Part shown: positions 42,871 to 64,000 of the stretch, in pieces
Numbering within the stretch: position 1 is the stretch's first letter
How the letters are laid out: every line of letters begins with the position of its first letter
From: Haliclona indistincta
Taxonomy: Eukaryota; Porifera; Demospongiae; Haplosclerida; Chalinidae
Assembly: GCA_964017065.1 (NCBI GenBank)
Contig: OZ024789.1
Location: forward strand, 6,266,191-6,330,190
Reading direction: 5' to 3'
DNA: 64,000 nt
The notes under the pieces: generated by a model
Databases searched by the model: none
What the model was told of the DNA's origin: nothing
The model's input: the letters and a program-made list of their open reading frames with translations, nothing else
Position numbers and translations under genes: made by a program

Positions 42871-44236
42871 AACAATCATGTTTCTAATCTAGTCGCTGTA
42901 CAAGACACCTTGTACCACAGCATTGGTGTTAGAATGCTATTCTGTTGACTGCAGAAGGTCTAAACACATTATGCTCTAACTGTTTTTAGACCACGTATCC
43001 TTCAAGTTTCGTATAACGTAATTCAAAATTAATTCATTTCAGGGCAGTCACAAAAGTTTGGGAATTCTGTGTGCTCTCATTTCTCTACCCTAACGCACGA
43101 GGGTTTGTTTTATGAGTTGTAGAGCATGTAAGAGCACTTACTGGATTCAGCACCGATGTAGCAACAGAGTTGCCTGGTGTGTCATTGTCCTATAGTACTC
43201 TGCTTGCTGCTCGCTCAAGAATAATACTACACAGTACATGGTCTAATGCCTGACCGGGGCTACATTTAGTGGGAAACTATCGAGGAAGAAAAAACTTTTG
43301 TGAATTGCAGAACATTTGAGGAAATTTTATCTGTGAATGTCTCATTTAAAGTTATTATTTAAGAGTAAAAATAGGTGAATAAAATTAATTTTATGTAGCA
43401 TTCATGACAATATTATTATTATTATTCGCAAAATTTGCTATCTCATGTATTTGCAAAAATGTTTCCTATGAAACTTTCCCGCTATACGGTATTTCATCTG
43501 CAAACGACATTGAAACCAGCGTAAACACACAAATTGACTAATTGGTCAAATTTTGCCGATATCATAGTTTGTTTTACAACTGACAGATCTAAATCACTTG
43601 AGTCAGATATTTTAGACTAAATAACTTCCTAATCTATGTTTAGCTTTTTCATATTCAAAGGAAAATATTTCATTTTAATATAGCAAGTTAACATCCTGAC
43701 AAAATTGTACGTGTGTAGTACTTGTACATGTACACATGCAAGCTAAAATTCATGATCTTAAGATGGACTATGCAAAGTGGATTGAATGCGTATTTAATCC
43801 GGTTCATCAGCGTTCACATGAATCTGCTTGAAATCAATGCACCCTCCGGAGATAGATTGAAAGTGGATTGGAAACGAATTGAGACTTTAGCACGTGGGTG
43901 CATGCTGTCGCGAGTAGACAAAGGACGCTTGGCAGACTGTAAACCTTCTTAATGGACATTTTAAGCATCATTGAAGGCCAGGAAGAGCGCAGTGTAGTTT
44001 TTGGGCTGTGCAATTCGCATCCAATTCACTACATGTGAATTGTATGAACCCCCAGGATGCTGTTGCAAAATACTTCGAATTTATACAATAGTTTCCCAAA
44101 TTCTCAGGCACTTCACTAATCCACAAACTACTGCTCCACTCTTCTCCTGGTTTCACCAAGTTTTTAGCAAATGAAGCACTACTACAAAAATATGAGCAAC
44201 TTGGATTTTTATCAAAATACATGTATTTGCTAAATA

Positions 44237-44400
44237 CAGTGGAACCTCTCTAAGGCAGACACCATCGGGACCAACAAAAATTGTCAATTGTAGAGAGGGT
44301 GTCCTCTGGTCAGGGGAATATTATACATTTTATGGGTTATATTTGGGATTCAGTAAGTCTCCATTATAGAGAGGGTGTCCTCTGGAGAGGGGTTCCACTG
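44237..44400. mobile_element. Pogo/Tigger-like MITE
   Basis: CAGTGGAACCTCTCTAAGG to GAGGGGTTCCACTG, flanked by TA; positional counterpart of 30,255-30,415. Confidence 0.75.
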
Positions 44401-45190
44401 TACAGTCATGTGGAGCACCAAAAGAACTAAAATACAATTCTGGTACGAACCTGTCATTAGCGATTCCACAGCTTCATCATAGAGATGGAGTTGACACTGT
44501 GCTTGTCCCAGGTAGAAATGACCCTTCACTAAGGTCTGGTCAAGCTGTAGGGCTTTCTGGCAGTCCTCAACCACTTGCGACCATTGCTCGAGTACTAGAT
44601 GACAGAGCGCTCGGTTAGTATAGTAGACAGCTGACTGGGAGTTTTTATCCTGTACGAGAAACAGTGATTGCTAATGTCACAGATTTCAAGTTAAAGTAAA
44701 AACCTGTTTTTTATTTACAAGACTCAGAATCTTTGTAGTCCTGCAGACATGTTTACTAGAAACACGAGTTGACGGGTCTGGACAATTGAAATATAGGCTT
44801 AAACATCAAAACTCTTCATAGTTGCATTTCTAGAGCAGCTAAAGTTTATTAAACACGAAAATTGAAATGATTGATGTTGCTAGCTACTTGCAGACGTAGA
44901 CGACTAGACGAATATTATTTACGACTATTATATTTACGACTGTAGACGACTATTATTTAAAATTTTAGCTAAAACCTAAGCACTTACAATTGCTTCTGTA
45001 TAAGCCTTCAAAGCATCGTGATACTTCCTCTCTCCGAACAGCCTATTGCCTCGTTCTTTCTCCTGATGCTAATCGGCCATACTCCAATCGATGCGCACCA
45101 CTAATGCCCTGCCCCGTTATTTGCTGCATGCTATGCTGCATACAGACAAGTTTAGGTGGAACCAACCAGCTAATTACAATGTAACTAAGT

Positions 45191-45535
45191 CAGTGGCGTA
45201 GGAAGATATTTTCGAAAGTAGACAACAGAAGTGGGCGAGCGAAGGGAACCCGAAAAATTTTGCTAATTAATTATTCATTATTATGCAATTTACAGTATGT
45301 TGTGCCGTGAATTTGCAGTCTTGATCTTGGTTGGTCTTGCTGAGGCGGCTGCGTGGACGATTGCCTTGAAAATATGCAATAATTATTGCTGTGAGCCATG
45401 GGCCTGCAATAACAAGTAAATGATATTCACGAAGACTGGGCGTGTTACTTAGTAGTGAAATTATTAACTGGGTAAATTCAAGGTGATGCTCCAGCACCGG
45501 TGCACCATTTATTCCTACGCCACTGTAAGTCAGTG
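45191..45535. mobile_element. TIR element in the bidirectional promoter of copy B
   Basis: Ends CAGTGGCGTAGGAA and TTCCTACGCCACTG are exact inverted repeats; TAAGT flanks both sides and copy A has a single TAAGT at the empty site. It widens the spacing between the STUB1-like and GPCR start codons from 267 to about 609 bp. Confidence 0.85.
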
Positions 45536-45689
45536 TGTTGCATTACTGGCCGGAAAACAGAGTTTAACGTTACAGCTTACTCTAGAGTTGTTTTACTCTG
45601 GCGGCTCCGCCTTTCATGTTTTTGGCTCATAACCTCTGATCGAGTGCGTATACACAGCACCGACGCCAATATAGTCTAGTCGGCCAATC

Positions 45690-56243
<10,554 letters not shown>

Positions 56244-56464
56244 AAAGCTGACTTCAGACAGGTTATAAGATTACTTCATTGAAAAACTAATTATTTTACC
56301 TTTCATTATTTCATCACTTTATGCACTTGTTCAGAAAGTTATTGCTAAAAAGAATTAATGTACTTTTCTAAACATCAAACTTTTGGCTGCTAAAGCCCTG
56401 TAATTTTGTGAAGCCCTAGCCTCAAGTAGCCATAGAGCAATATTATATCAAGAGAACACGAAGG

Positions 56465-56938
56465 ACTTCAGTCTACATGAGTGAAAGCCAGTACAGTTAT
56501 AGGCGAAGGTTTTCTGACCATTTGTTAGTTTTTTCATCTGCTCAAGTGCTTGTACGGGAATGGCAGCCATCATCACACCAGGTGGGACCTGCAGATAGCC
56601 ATTCTGAATGCCCTGAAATGAAATACAATTGGCAGGACTTAGTATTGCTAATCTGGCTACCTACATGTACCTGTGCAAAAATTCTTGCTGACAGACGTTT
56701 ATTGCTAAATCTTCCTGTGAAGACCTGACTGCTGCTCTCTGGGTTTTTACATGTGATTCTCTGACCTGTATGAAAGTCTGTGCACTCATAAGTGTGAGCG
56801 TGTACCTAAACCTTACATTTCCTCTTTATACAACTTTGCTTTCATCTTCTATTCCCTCCAAATTTTGGTTTATCTTTATACAGAATACACACTGTCCACA
56901 TTCTTCATTGTACAAACACCCATCACAATCACCACATC
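56465..56938 (-). pseudogene. CXXC zinc-finger exons, broken (copy B)
   Basis: The exon at about 56,811-56,938 begins with the same CXXC sequence (RCGDCDGCLYNEECGQCVFC). After CVFC it has two extra bases relative to the ancestral frame; beyond these the frame reads DKPKFGGNRR, then a TGA, then KQSCIKRKC. It thus retains the canonical KFGG codons that copy A has lost, but is closed by an indel and a stop. The last exon (about 56,480-56,612) keeps PVQALEQMKKLTN but is frameshifted before the end (GFHSCRL for GYITHVD). Confidence 0.7.
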
Positions 56939-57129
56939 TTGATTACATCTTGACAGAGTTGTAAAATGAAATAAAAGCTAGCATAGAATACAGCTAATAA
57001 GTTCAAACTGATAGTGCGATCAAAAAAGAAACAAGTAAAGTAAAATTGTTTTAATAAAATAACTAATAAGTGTAGGGATGATGCTTGCAAAAGTAAAGGA
57101 ACAAGATGATATGATGCTTGCAAAATTAA

Positions 57130-57290
57130 CCCTTTAACCCCTATTGACGCCTTTAGGTGTCATAATTGACTCCACCTACTCTAGACGTCATAAGTAGTGT
57201 GAAAAGTGCTCTAGAAAGGTCAAATCAAGTTTATTTGCAAAGTACCTGAAAAAACCCACTGTTTTTTGTCGCGCCCTCTCCATCACCAAA
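57130..57290. repeat. Dispersed TTTAACCC-type repeat, copy B
   Basis: CCTTTAACCCCTATTGACGC through GACGTCATAAGTAGTGTG to CACTGTTTTTTGTCGCGCCC. Counterpart of 39,975-40,140 and, in reverse, of the end of the unit-boundary repeat at 20,150-20,300. Confidence 0.65.
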
Positions 57291-58187
57291 CCACATACGT
57301 GCCTATGAGGCCTGATGGTATAGTCAACGGACCACAGTCATGCATGCACAGACGGCGCGTACAGCAACCACAGTGACCATCAAACGGTATTTGAAACAAA
57401 AAACCAAGGTTACTTGATGGCCTCACGGTCCTCACCCTACATAACGGAGTTCAATTCTTAGACAGTGTCAATAAATAAAAAAAGAAGCTGACAGTGCCCA
57501 GGAAGCAGAATTAGTTATGAGGTTGATTTATACCAGCAGTCTTGGATCCGCGCTACTTCAAACATGGAGAATCCTAACCCTAGCTAGCTTGCTAATCTGA
57601 ACGCACATGAAATTTAATGCGGATGTGAATAATTATCGTTACATGCTAGTGAATGTCTTTAATGGGTACATTAATTATCTGAATCTTTTTTAGTCTAAAT
57701 AGTACAAGACTAGCTGTTTATGATTATTAGCAAGGATATCACAAACTGGTAAGAGATAAGGAAGATCATGTGTGCACAGTGAAGAAATGATAAAGCAGTC
57801 AACATCAGTGATATGACTAATAATGTACAAATACATTAATGACAAACAAAATTAAAGACAAGAATTCAAGATTTCCATTATCAATAACAATGTCATCTTT
57901 CCAGAGTATGCACTGTTACCTACATAAGGTTGAAAATGATAATAGCCCTATTGTACTGATTGGATAACTAACATGATTCCGCTTCATCTTCTTTACAGCT
58001 CCTTAGATACTGCCTGCACATGCATGCATGGAAATTAAATTTGCAATGGCATCATAATTATAGGGGTTGCAGTTAAGTAGGTGACCGTTGAGGTCATGCT
58101 ATTTTTAGTTTTCGGGCTTGCATGCTGAATGCATGCTTAGAATCACTAACTATAAAGAGGAAGTAATTTTACTACCATCCATCATTA

Positions 58188-58360
58188 CAGTGGAACCTCT
58201 CTAATACTGGTACTTCAAGTTTTGTCCAGATTAATGGGGTGTCCTCTTTTTAGGGGTTAAAATATGCACTCGTCATTGGTTGGTGCCCACATTTGGTGCC
58301 CTTTAAATCGGACTGTCCGCAATTCAGAGGCTCGGATTAGCAGCGGGGGGGTTCCCACTG
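58188..58360. mobile_element. Pogo-like MITE, divergent
   Basis: CAGTGGAACCTCTCTAATAC to GGGGGGTTCCCACTG with TA on both sides. More diverged inside than the other members. Confidence 0.65.
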
Positions 58361-58454
58361 TATACTCAATGCATGCATGCAGTAGAGGTACATTTGGTCC
58401 AATCGACATGTAATCCAACATGGCTACATGCAAGCATTATGGCGGATTATGTCA

Positions 58455-61400
58455 TTACAATCCCTCTATGTCTATAGGTTTTAGGCTGACTTGTTTGGTT
58501 TGCAATGACTCGCTCAAAGTGAATGTTGCTGCAATTGGCAATTTTCGTTGCTTCTTCCACCAAGTTTTGTAGCCATCTCTCACCTATATTGCTTTCAAAG
58601 TAGCACTAAACACACGTGCATACACAAACCTGTTTTGAGAGAGGTACAAATAAGATGAAAATAATAATTCCTTGACCAGCAATGAAGATGGTCATGATGT
58701 AGGCAACGGAGATTAGGTTAACATCAAAAAACAGCACATTACCAATCCATGCTATACCCATCACAATCATCAATGTTGTAACCACCTTTATCCAGTACCT
58801 GCATGATCATGAAAGCAGGCTTGATGGCATCATTTACCACATACTTAGCTGTTTCGAGGTCAAACTTATTTTTATTTTTCTCTTTTGCTAAACGGTACAG
58901 TACAATGATTGCCATGATCAGAAACCCAATGTTGACCTACATGTATGATCAGAGATGTGATAATAATGATTCTTATGTACTCCACCCTTTCTTCAAAGGA
59001 ACCGCCAGTGGAACAAATCGAATGTTCCATTAAATCCTGGCAAAGTGACCGCCCATGAATGTAACAAACAAATTTTTATACGGCAAACTCCCAATGCAAA
59101 TGTATACACTGGGAGCTCAGAGTGGTACAAACGAATTGTACCACTCATGGGCGGGTCTGGCGGCAAATATGAATAAATATCATGGGAGAGTAGTGCCTGC
59201 TTTGCCAACTATTTAGGTAAGGCACATACCCTACCGGAAGGTGAAAGGCTCAATAGTCCGCACCTTATATACACAACGAGCACGCTAACGCTAGTGGGAA
59301 TTCGAAAGAGTAATAACAAATGTATGTCTCCCGTGTAACATTGGATTGTCCGCACTCGCTTCCGGTCACATTGTTAAAAATAGACCACTTGGGCTACGCC
59401 CTCATGGTCTATTTTTAACAACTCGACCGCAAACTCGTGCATACAAATCCAATGTTACAAGCGGAGCCATACATTAACTATTACTTGTCAACTAACCAGA
59501 ATGATAAGAATGACAGGAGCAATAAAAGCCCAAATAAAGTGTCTATCATATCTCAGCCAGCACCTATAGTGATGATAAATATATTTTATTAGATATTTGT
59601 TGTAATTATATCACATACGCTAGAAGTCGTCCATTTTGAGTGTTATATAGTCCATAATGATTTCCGCTATCACCAGTGTTCACTAGAAATCCGAGAGGTA
59701 CTACCACCAACATGTATAGAAAGGGTATTCCTGCAAACATCAGAAGAAAAATAGGTTCTGTTCTTATATGCATTTTATTAACCATAGCTTATTATGGTAA
59801 AGGAAATAATGTAACGCTTGATTTGGTGTTTGACAAACACTTTGACTAGTACTAGGTACAAGACCACACCCTCCATTAGCATCCACATGAATACCACCAG
59901 GAACAGGTAGTGGAGCAACACAGCAATGGCTGAGCAGACAGCCTGTGTGCAGGAGAGTGGATGATCATTGAGTCACAACAGAAGGACACTACTTTACCTT
60001 ATTCTCAGTTCTTTCTACTCCTACTACAAACACAAGTTGAGCGGCGAACAAGTTGGCACACAACATACAGTGAATGTAGTTACGCATGTTCCACAACGAC
60101 CTGTTTTATGTTTGAAGTTGACAGTCAACATAATATTCTTCCAACACACCTTTGTAACACGTATACGAAAAAAGTGATAGCCAAAAACACCAGTGAAATA
60201 GCAACAAATACTTGTCCTATCACTGCAAGAGCTCTTTGGTGTTCGATAGGTATCTGAACAAAGAAATCACATTATTATTGTAAAAAGGGCTTCGATTGAC
60301 ACTAGCCCGCCAGCTCAAGACTAGTAACTTTTTGGGGCTAGTAAAATGCACAGGTTGGTAGCCCAGCTCTTAGAGTTGCTTAGACTTACTGCAGAATGTG
60401 GCTGGAAGCAAGTTCATAAATGCCGGCTTAAAATATTTCATTAGGCTAGTAGAAACTGGTTAAAATTTGATTCTACTAGCCTCGCTGGCTAAGATCAAGT
60501 TAAGTTAAAGCCCTGATTGTAAATCTTGATTGTAAGTACTCACAGAAACTCCAGGACTAAGCAGAATTGCAAAATGTGTGAGATGGTTGCATGAACACAT
60601 TATAGAGCCATTATCAAATGTAATAGTCGTACAGCCGTCATCAATCCAGAATTTGCCATCTCTCGACACATTCCTACATGCAGAAAAAATAATAACATAC
60701 ACATGACCAAATTTTACCTCACTTACTGTAAATTTATGAACATACATCTGGATACATTGTCATTTTGTGGAGGCAAATCGAAAAATACTGTCACATTTTC
60801 ATCTAGATTATAATTTTTGCAAGATTCGCAACTAGAAGCAATCACTGGAGAGACAGTGCTGAAAAATAAAAAATAGTTACAACTTTACCAACAAAAAAGA
60901 TCAAAAATTGATTTTTCTCATCATCGGTAATGCAGTTTTTGGTGAGTACTTATGCAGAGTGCAACTTACTTATTAGGAAGCAAATGTGATATGTTTTTGA
61001 AGTAGATGGACACAAGGAATTCTATGTAAAATATAGACCAGTGATAGCTGTTTTTTCATGCATTTTGAAATGAACCTGGTTCAGTCAATTCGCTAAACAG
61101 TTCACTCGGCAGCATAATGTAGTCATTGTCAACTTCAATAGGTCGAAAGGACTCTCTATCATGGTACACTTCTTCAACTTTTAACACTGAAAAACAAACA
61201 CATTGCTTAGTAGTACATGTATGGTCAGATTGGTACATGCCCCTACTAGTGTGTGTCCTGCCCTAAAGCAAGGACACTCTTGTGGACACTGCATGTGACA
61301 AATTGATACATTGTACGTTTATCAATCCCTACAATTAAGACACCTCTCTAATCAAGACACCATATATGGGCCTCAAGGGTGTCTGAATCAGAAGGATTCC

Positions 61401-64000
61401 ATTACAGTATTTTCAATGACATAATACGTGATCATACATTGAACATTCAAAATTTGTGCAGTAAGCACTCATAGCGGCCTTACCATAACTTGTTGTAATT
61501 ATGGTAATACTTTGTCTCAGCTCTCTTGCAACTCTATCCATCAGAGAGAACAGGTCAGGAAGAATGTCATAATCATCTATGTTCTAATAGTGAATTATAG
61601 TGAATTATAATGATAAGAGAATGCCTCATCATAGAAGTGTTCACCTTTGCCTGGTCAATAGCATCCAGCAAAATTTGGACAGCGTCCTGAAACACAAAAT
61701 GAGTGAATCATCTAGCAAACTGCAATCTGGTGTCCCTCACCTCAACAAATTGCCGAGTTATTCCTTCATTTAAGGCAGCTCTGAAAGCGTCATCCAATAT
61801 TCTAAATCTTTCCTTGTTTGTGACGTCATGTTGCTGTACACCGATCAATGTGTCCAAGCCTTGTACTGGTGATATTTCAATCTAAAGAATGCACAAGTGT
61901 TGCATGCATGACTACATTAGGAAACATTGAAAAATGTACCAGTTCTCTTGCAAGAGCCAAAGAATGCGTGCAATGCACCGTTCCCCACGAACCATTGCAA
62001 TGACAAATACGTGTTCCTGTGAGTACACAATAGTATTGCAATCAAATTTATAACATTAGACAGCTTTTCAAACTGTAGAAAACTGCAGTTTAAGTGTTGG
62101 TTGCCATAGTCAATGCTTGATGTGTGTTTAGTAGCCACACCTGAAAATATTGTGCAATACAGGGAAGCCCTGTATAGCTGTTATCACAGGCTAAGCACTT
62201 ACACATTCAACCCCATTGACTATGACAAATAACTTGCATACTGCAGTACACCAGGCGTGCAACTGTCTTTCTAGGAAAACTAGCTATTACTATGAACAGC
62301 CAAGCATGGTAAAGCATTCGGGAGACTTATAGTTGGTTCTTCCAAACCCTCTAACACCTTGCCTGGAGAATTACATAACAGCACGCATCTATAGCATGAA
62401 ACACTCAATGTTAATGCAATTCAGTTCCACTATTGGAACAAGACCGCATATACTTGCATCAGTTTCTATTGTGGACTTACTCAAAGTTGCATTATTGAAA
62501 CAAGATTCAGCGTTTGAAACGGTACAGTTGGTAGTTTCATTCCAAATTCCGTCACTCGGGCAAATTATGGGCTTTGCAATTGGAAAAATGCGCGTTACGT
62601 CCAGTGTAAGATTGACAAGACGAGGAGCAGATGGATCATTGCCAGTCAGACTGAATATATCACCAAAATCAGCTGTAATACCGCAAATACTTGCAGCAGT
62701 TTCTTCATCATTTAATTTGGATAGCATATAACTGCATGAAAATAGGACATCATTATAAGTACTGTATAATACTGTAGAGCATTTTTCATGTGCATGCTCC
62801 AAATCAATAATAATTATTATCCAAGACAAAGTAATTTGCTCTCATAAAAAACTTCAAACAACAAAAACTTATTGATATCATAGACCATTGTTTTGAACAA
62901 GCTATAGAGCACAGCTGTATCAGCTAATATGTACCTTTCACTGTCATTTTTTCGAATTAAATCACTGATGCTGAAATTGTCCAGTACCACTTCATCAATG
63001 TGCAGGTACCAGAGATCAAAACCACTTTTAAACTTGTCCTGTCTCCAAATGATCTCCAAAGACTTTCTATCGGTCACATTGACACAAGCTGTAGCCATAG
63101 TAACCTGATTTGGGTGCGGTGAGTGGACAGGAATGTTTTCAGCTGATGAGTAAAAGTATTTATCTGCTGAGTTGAAAAAAGGCCAGTTCGTGTCGGCAAC
63201 AGGGGCATAATGAGCTTGTGGTCCTAATTCAGATACACTCAGCACAACTGTATTAGGAGCTGAGCTAGTAGAAACAGAAGGATATGGAAACTCTCTGAAC
63301 TGAAGCTGAAATTTCACTAATCTGTATAATAAACATTCCAGTAATAAACATGGAAGTCAGTTACATGAATAATATCTAGCTAAAATATCACAGATCAAAG
63401 ACAGCTTACAGTGGTTTCAGTCCATCTTGACATTGTGGAGATCCTGTCAATGGAGCAGGTGAAGGCTTCACTGCAGTCACAGGCCTGAGATCTATCGGAG
63501 GAGTCCTTGCAAAGCGAAAATTATCTGCAATATCATTTCGTCCCTTGGAATAGAGGCAATAGGAATTATTAACAGAGCAGAGTGTGTTCCCATGAGCAAT
63601 CACTGAGGACATGCGAGCCCATCCATAGGCACTATAAAGAAAGTACCAAAATGTCAAGTGGGAGAGAGAGTGTGTGAGAGAGAGAGAATACTCAAAGTCA
63701 TACTTACTGCATGTTCTGAAAATCTTCACTAAAGATGGTTTTATTACTAGTCTCAGATTTTGCAATGACAAACACATTGTCAAGTGACCACAGATTACAC
63801 TCATCGCCAGCTGGTGTACTTGCATGCTGCTCCCATGTAATTGAAACTACCTCATCTTTTATTAACTGAGTTATGTCAAGGGAAATGTTACGAAGTCCAG
63901 TTTCGCTTACAAGAGTTCCAGATACAACAAAGCTTTCATTATAATAGGTAAGATTAACTGTCTGGTTAGCAAGGAACTCCAGCAGCGGTACTCTTGAACC
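58455..64000 (-). CDS. Adhesion GPCR, copy C (partial, inverted)
   Basis: Runs off the right window edge inside exon 3. Inferred exons: 63708->64000, 63410-63631, 62935-63321, 62481-62731, 61940-62016, 61741-61881, 61645-61686, 61484-61583, 61076-61186, 60970-61021, 60727-60858, 60544-60673, 60150-60253, 59998-60100, 59783-59942, 59619-59730, 59497-59563, 58845-58936, 58630-58798, 58455-58583. Exon lengths match A and B, or differ by multiples of three, up to exon 21. GPS CSCNHLTHFAILL and the family-B 7TM are complete. From exon 17 the sequence diverges (KYWIKVVTTLMIVMG for RHWLKVIISLVIVMG). The last exon gives a 42-residue tail starting VRDGYKTWWKK, without the 170-residue tail of A and B. 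It is convergent with copy B and apparently functional. Confidence 0.8.
58946..59490. repeat. Inverted repeats within copy C intron 19
   Basis: Two foldbacks. At 59,322-59,485, outer ends TGTAACATTGGATT / AATCCAATGTTACA enclose the hairpin GTTAAAAATAGACCA / TGGTCTATTTTTAAC. At about 59,040-59,165, GACCGCCCATGA pairs with TCATGGGCGGGTC. Absent from copies A and B; MITE-like. Confidence 0.65.
60286..60515. mobile_element. TIR element in GPCR intron 14 (copy C)
   Basis: Reverse-oriented ortholog of 36,455-36,682 (AGGGCTTCGATTGAC to TTAAAGCCCTG). Confidence 0.65.

Larger units (their letters stand above)
41860..45080 (-). pseudogene. STUB1: STUB1/CHIP-like N-terminal exons, broken (copy B)
   Basis: Counterparts of the copy A exons at 44,988-45,080, 44,451-44,649 and 41,860-41,935. 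Exon 1 reads ATG GCC GAT TAG, a stop at codon 4 where copy A has GAC GGG. Exon 3 is 76 instead of 77 nt: a one-base deletion in the NFGDE codons brings TAG into frame at once. Exon 2 is intact and still splice-competent. Two independent lesions make this a pseudogene. It is head-to-head with the intact copy B GPCR. Confidence 0.85.

Overview
The window looks like genomic DNA of an early-branching animal, most probably a demosponge. I infer this from multi-exon genes with very short introns (49-56 bp conserved introns), an adhesion-GPCR family with GAIN/GPS and family-B 7TM modules, a single-exon class C (GABA-B-like) receptor, a STUB1/CHIP-like gene, a CXXC zinc finger, a tRNA-derived SINE and many short terminal-inverted-repeat (MITE-like) elements. 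Nothing bacterial (operons, CRISPR arrays) is present.

Region 1 (about 415-20,010): three tandem units of about 6.1-7.1 kb. Each carries, on the minus strand, one long single-exon gene for a large membrane protein: signal peptide, parallel beta-helix-like ectodomain, cysteine-rich CAQGR-G-LCG-C segment, about eight membrane helices and a strongly conserved cytoplasmic tail. Genes 1 and 2 are intact; gene 3 has a one-base frameshift near its 3' end. Each unit also holds an orphan copy of the C-terminal tail upstream of the full gene.

Region 2 (20,514-22,799): one intronless GABA-B-like class C GPCR on the minus strand, followed by about 3.7 kb with no gene that I can support.

Region 3 (about 26,541-57,967): a tandem segmental duplication, copy A about 26,541-40,815 and copy B about 40,857-57,967. 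Each copy has the same order: STUB1-like TPR exons (minus), head-to-head with a 24-exon adhesion GPCR (plus), tail-to-tail with CXXC zinc-finger exons (minus). The copies have decayed in complementary ways. In A the GPCR is broken at its 5' end by a composite SINE/TIR insertion while the STUB1-like and CXXC exons stay open. In B the GPCR is intact (exons I assembled sum to 3,972 nt, an exact multiple of 3) while the STUB1-like and CXXC exons carry stops and indels. Copy B also carries several insertions absent from A, above all a 3.4-kb nested palindrome in intron 5 of the GPCR.

Region 4 (58,455-64,000): a third adhesion GPCR paralogue in inverted orientation, cut by the window end. It is nearly identical to A and B through exon 16, introns included, and then abruptly divergent, with a different short tail, so it looks like a recombinant or gene-converted mosaic.

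Taken together the window is a cluster of recently duplicated cell-surface receptors of three architectures, kept in flux by unequal crossing-over and small DNA transposons. A role in environmental or self/non-self recognition is an inference from architecture and copy dynamics only.
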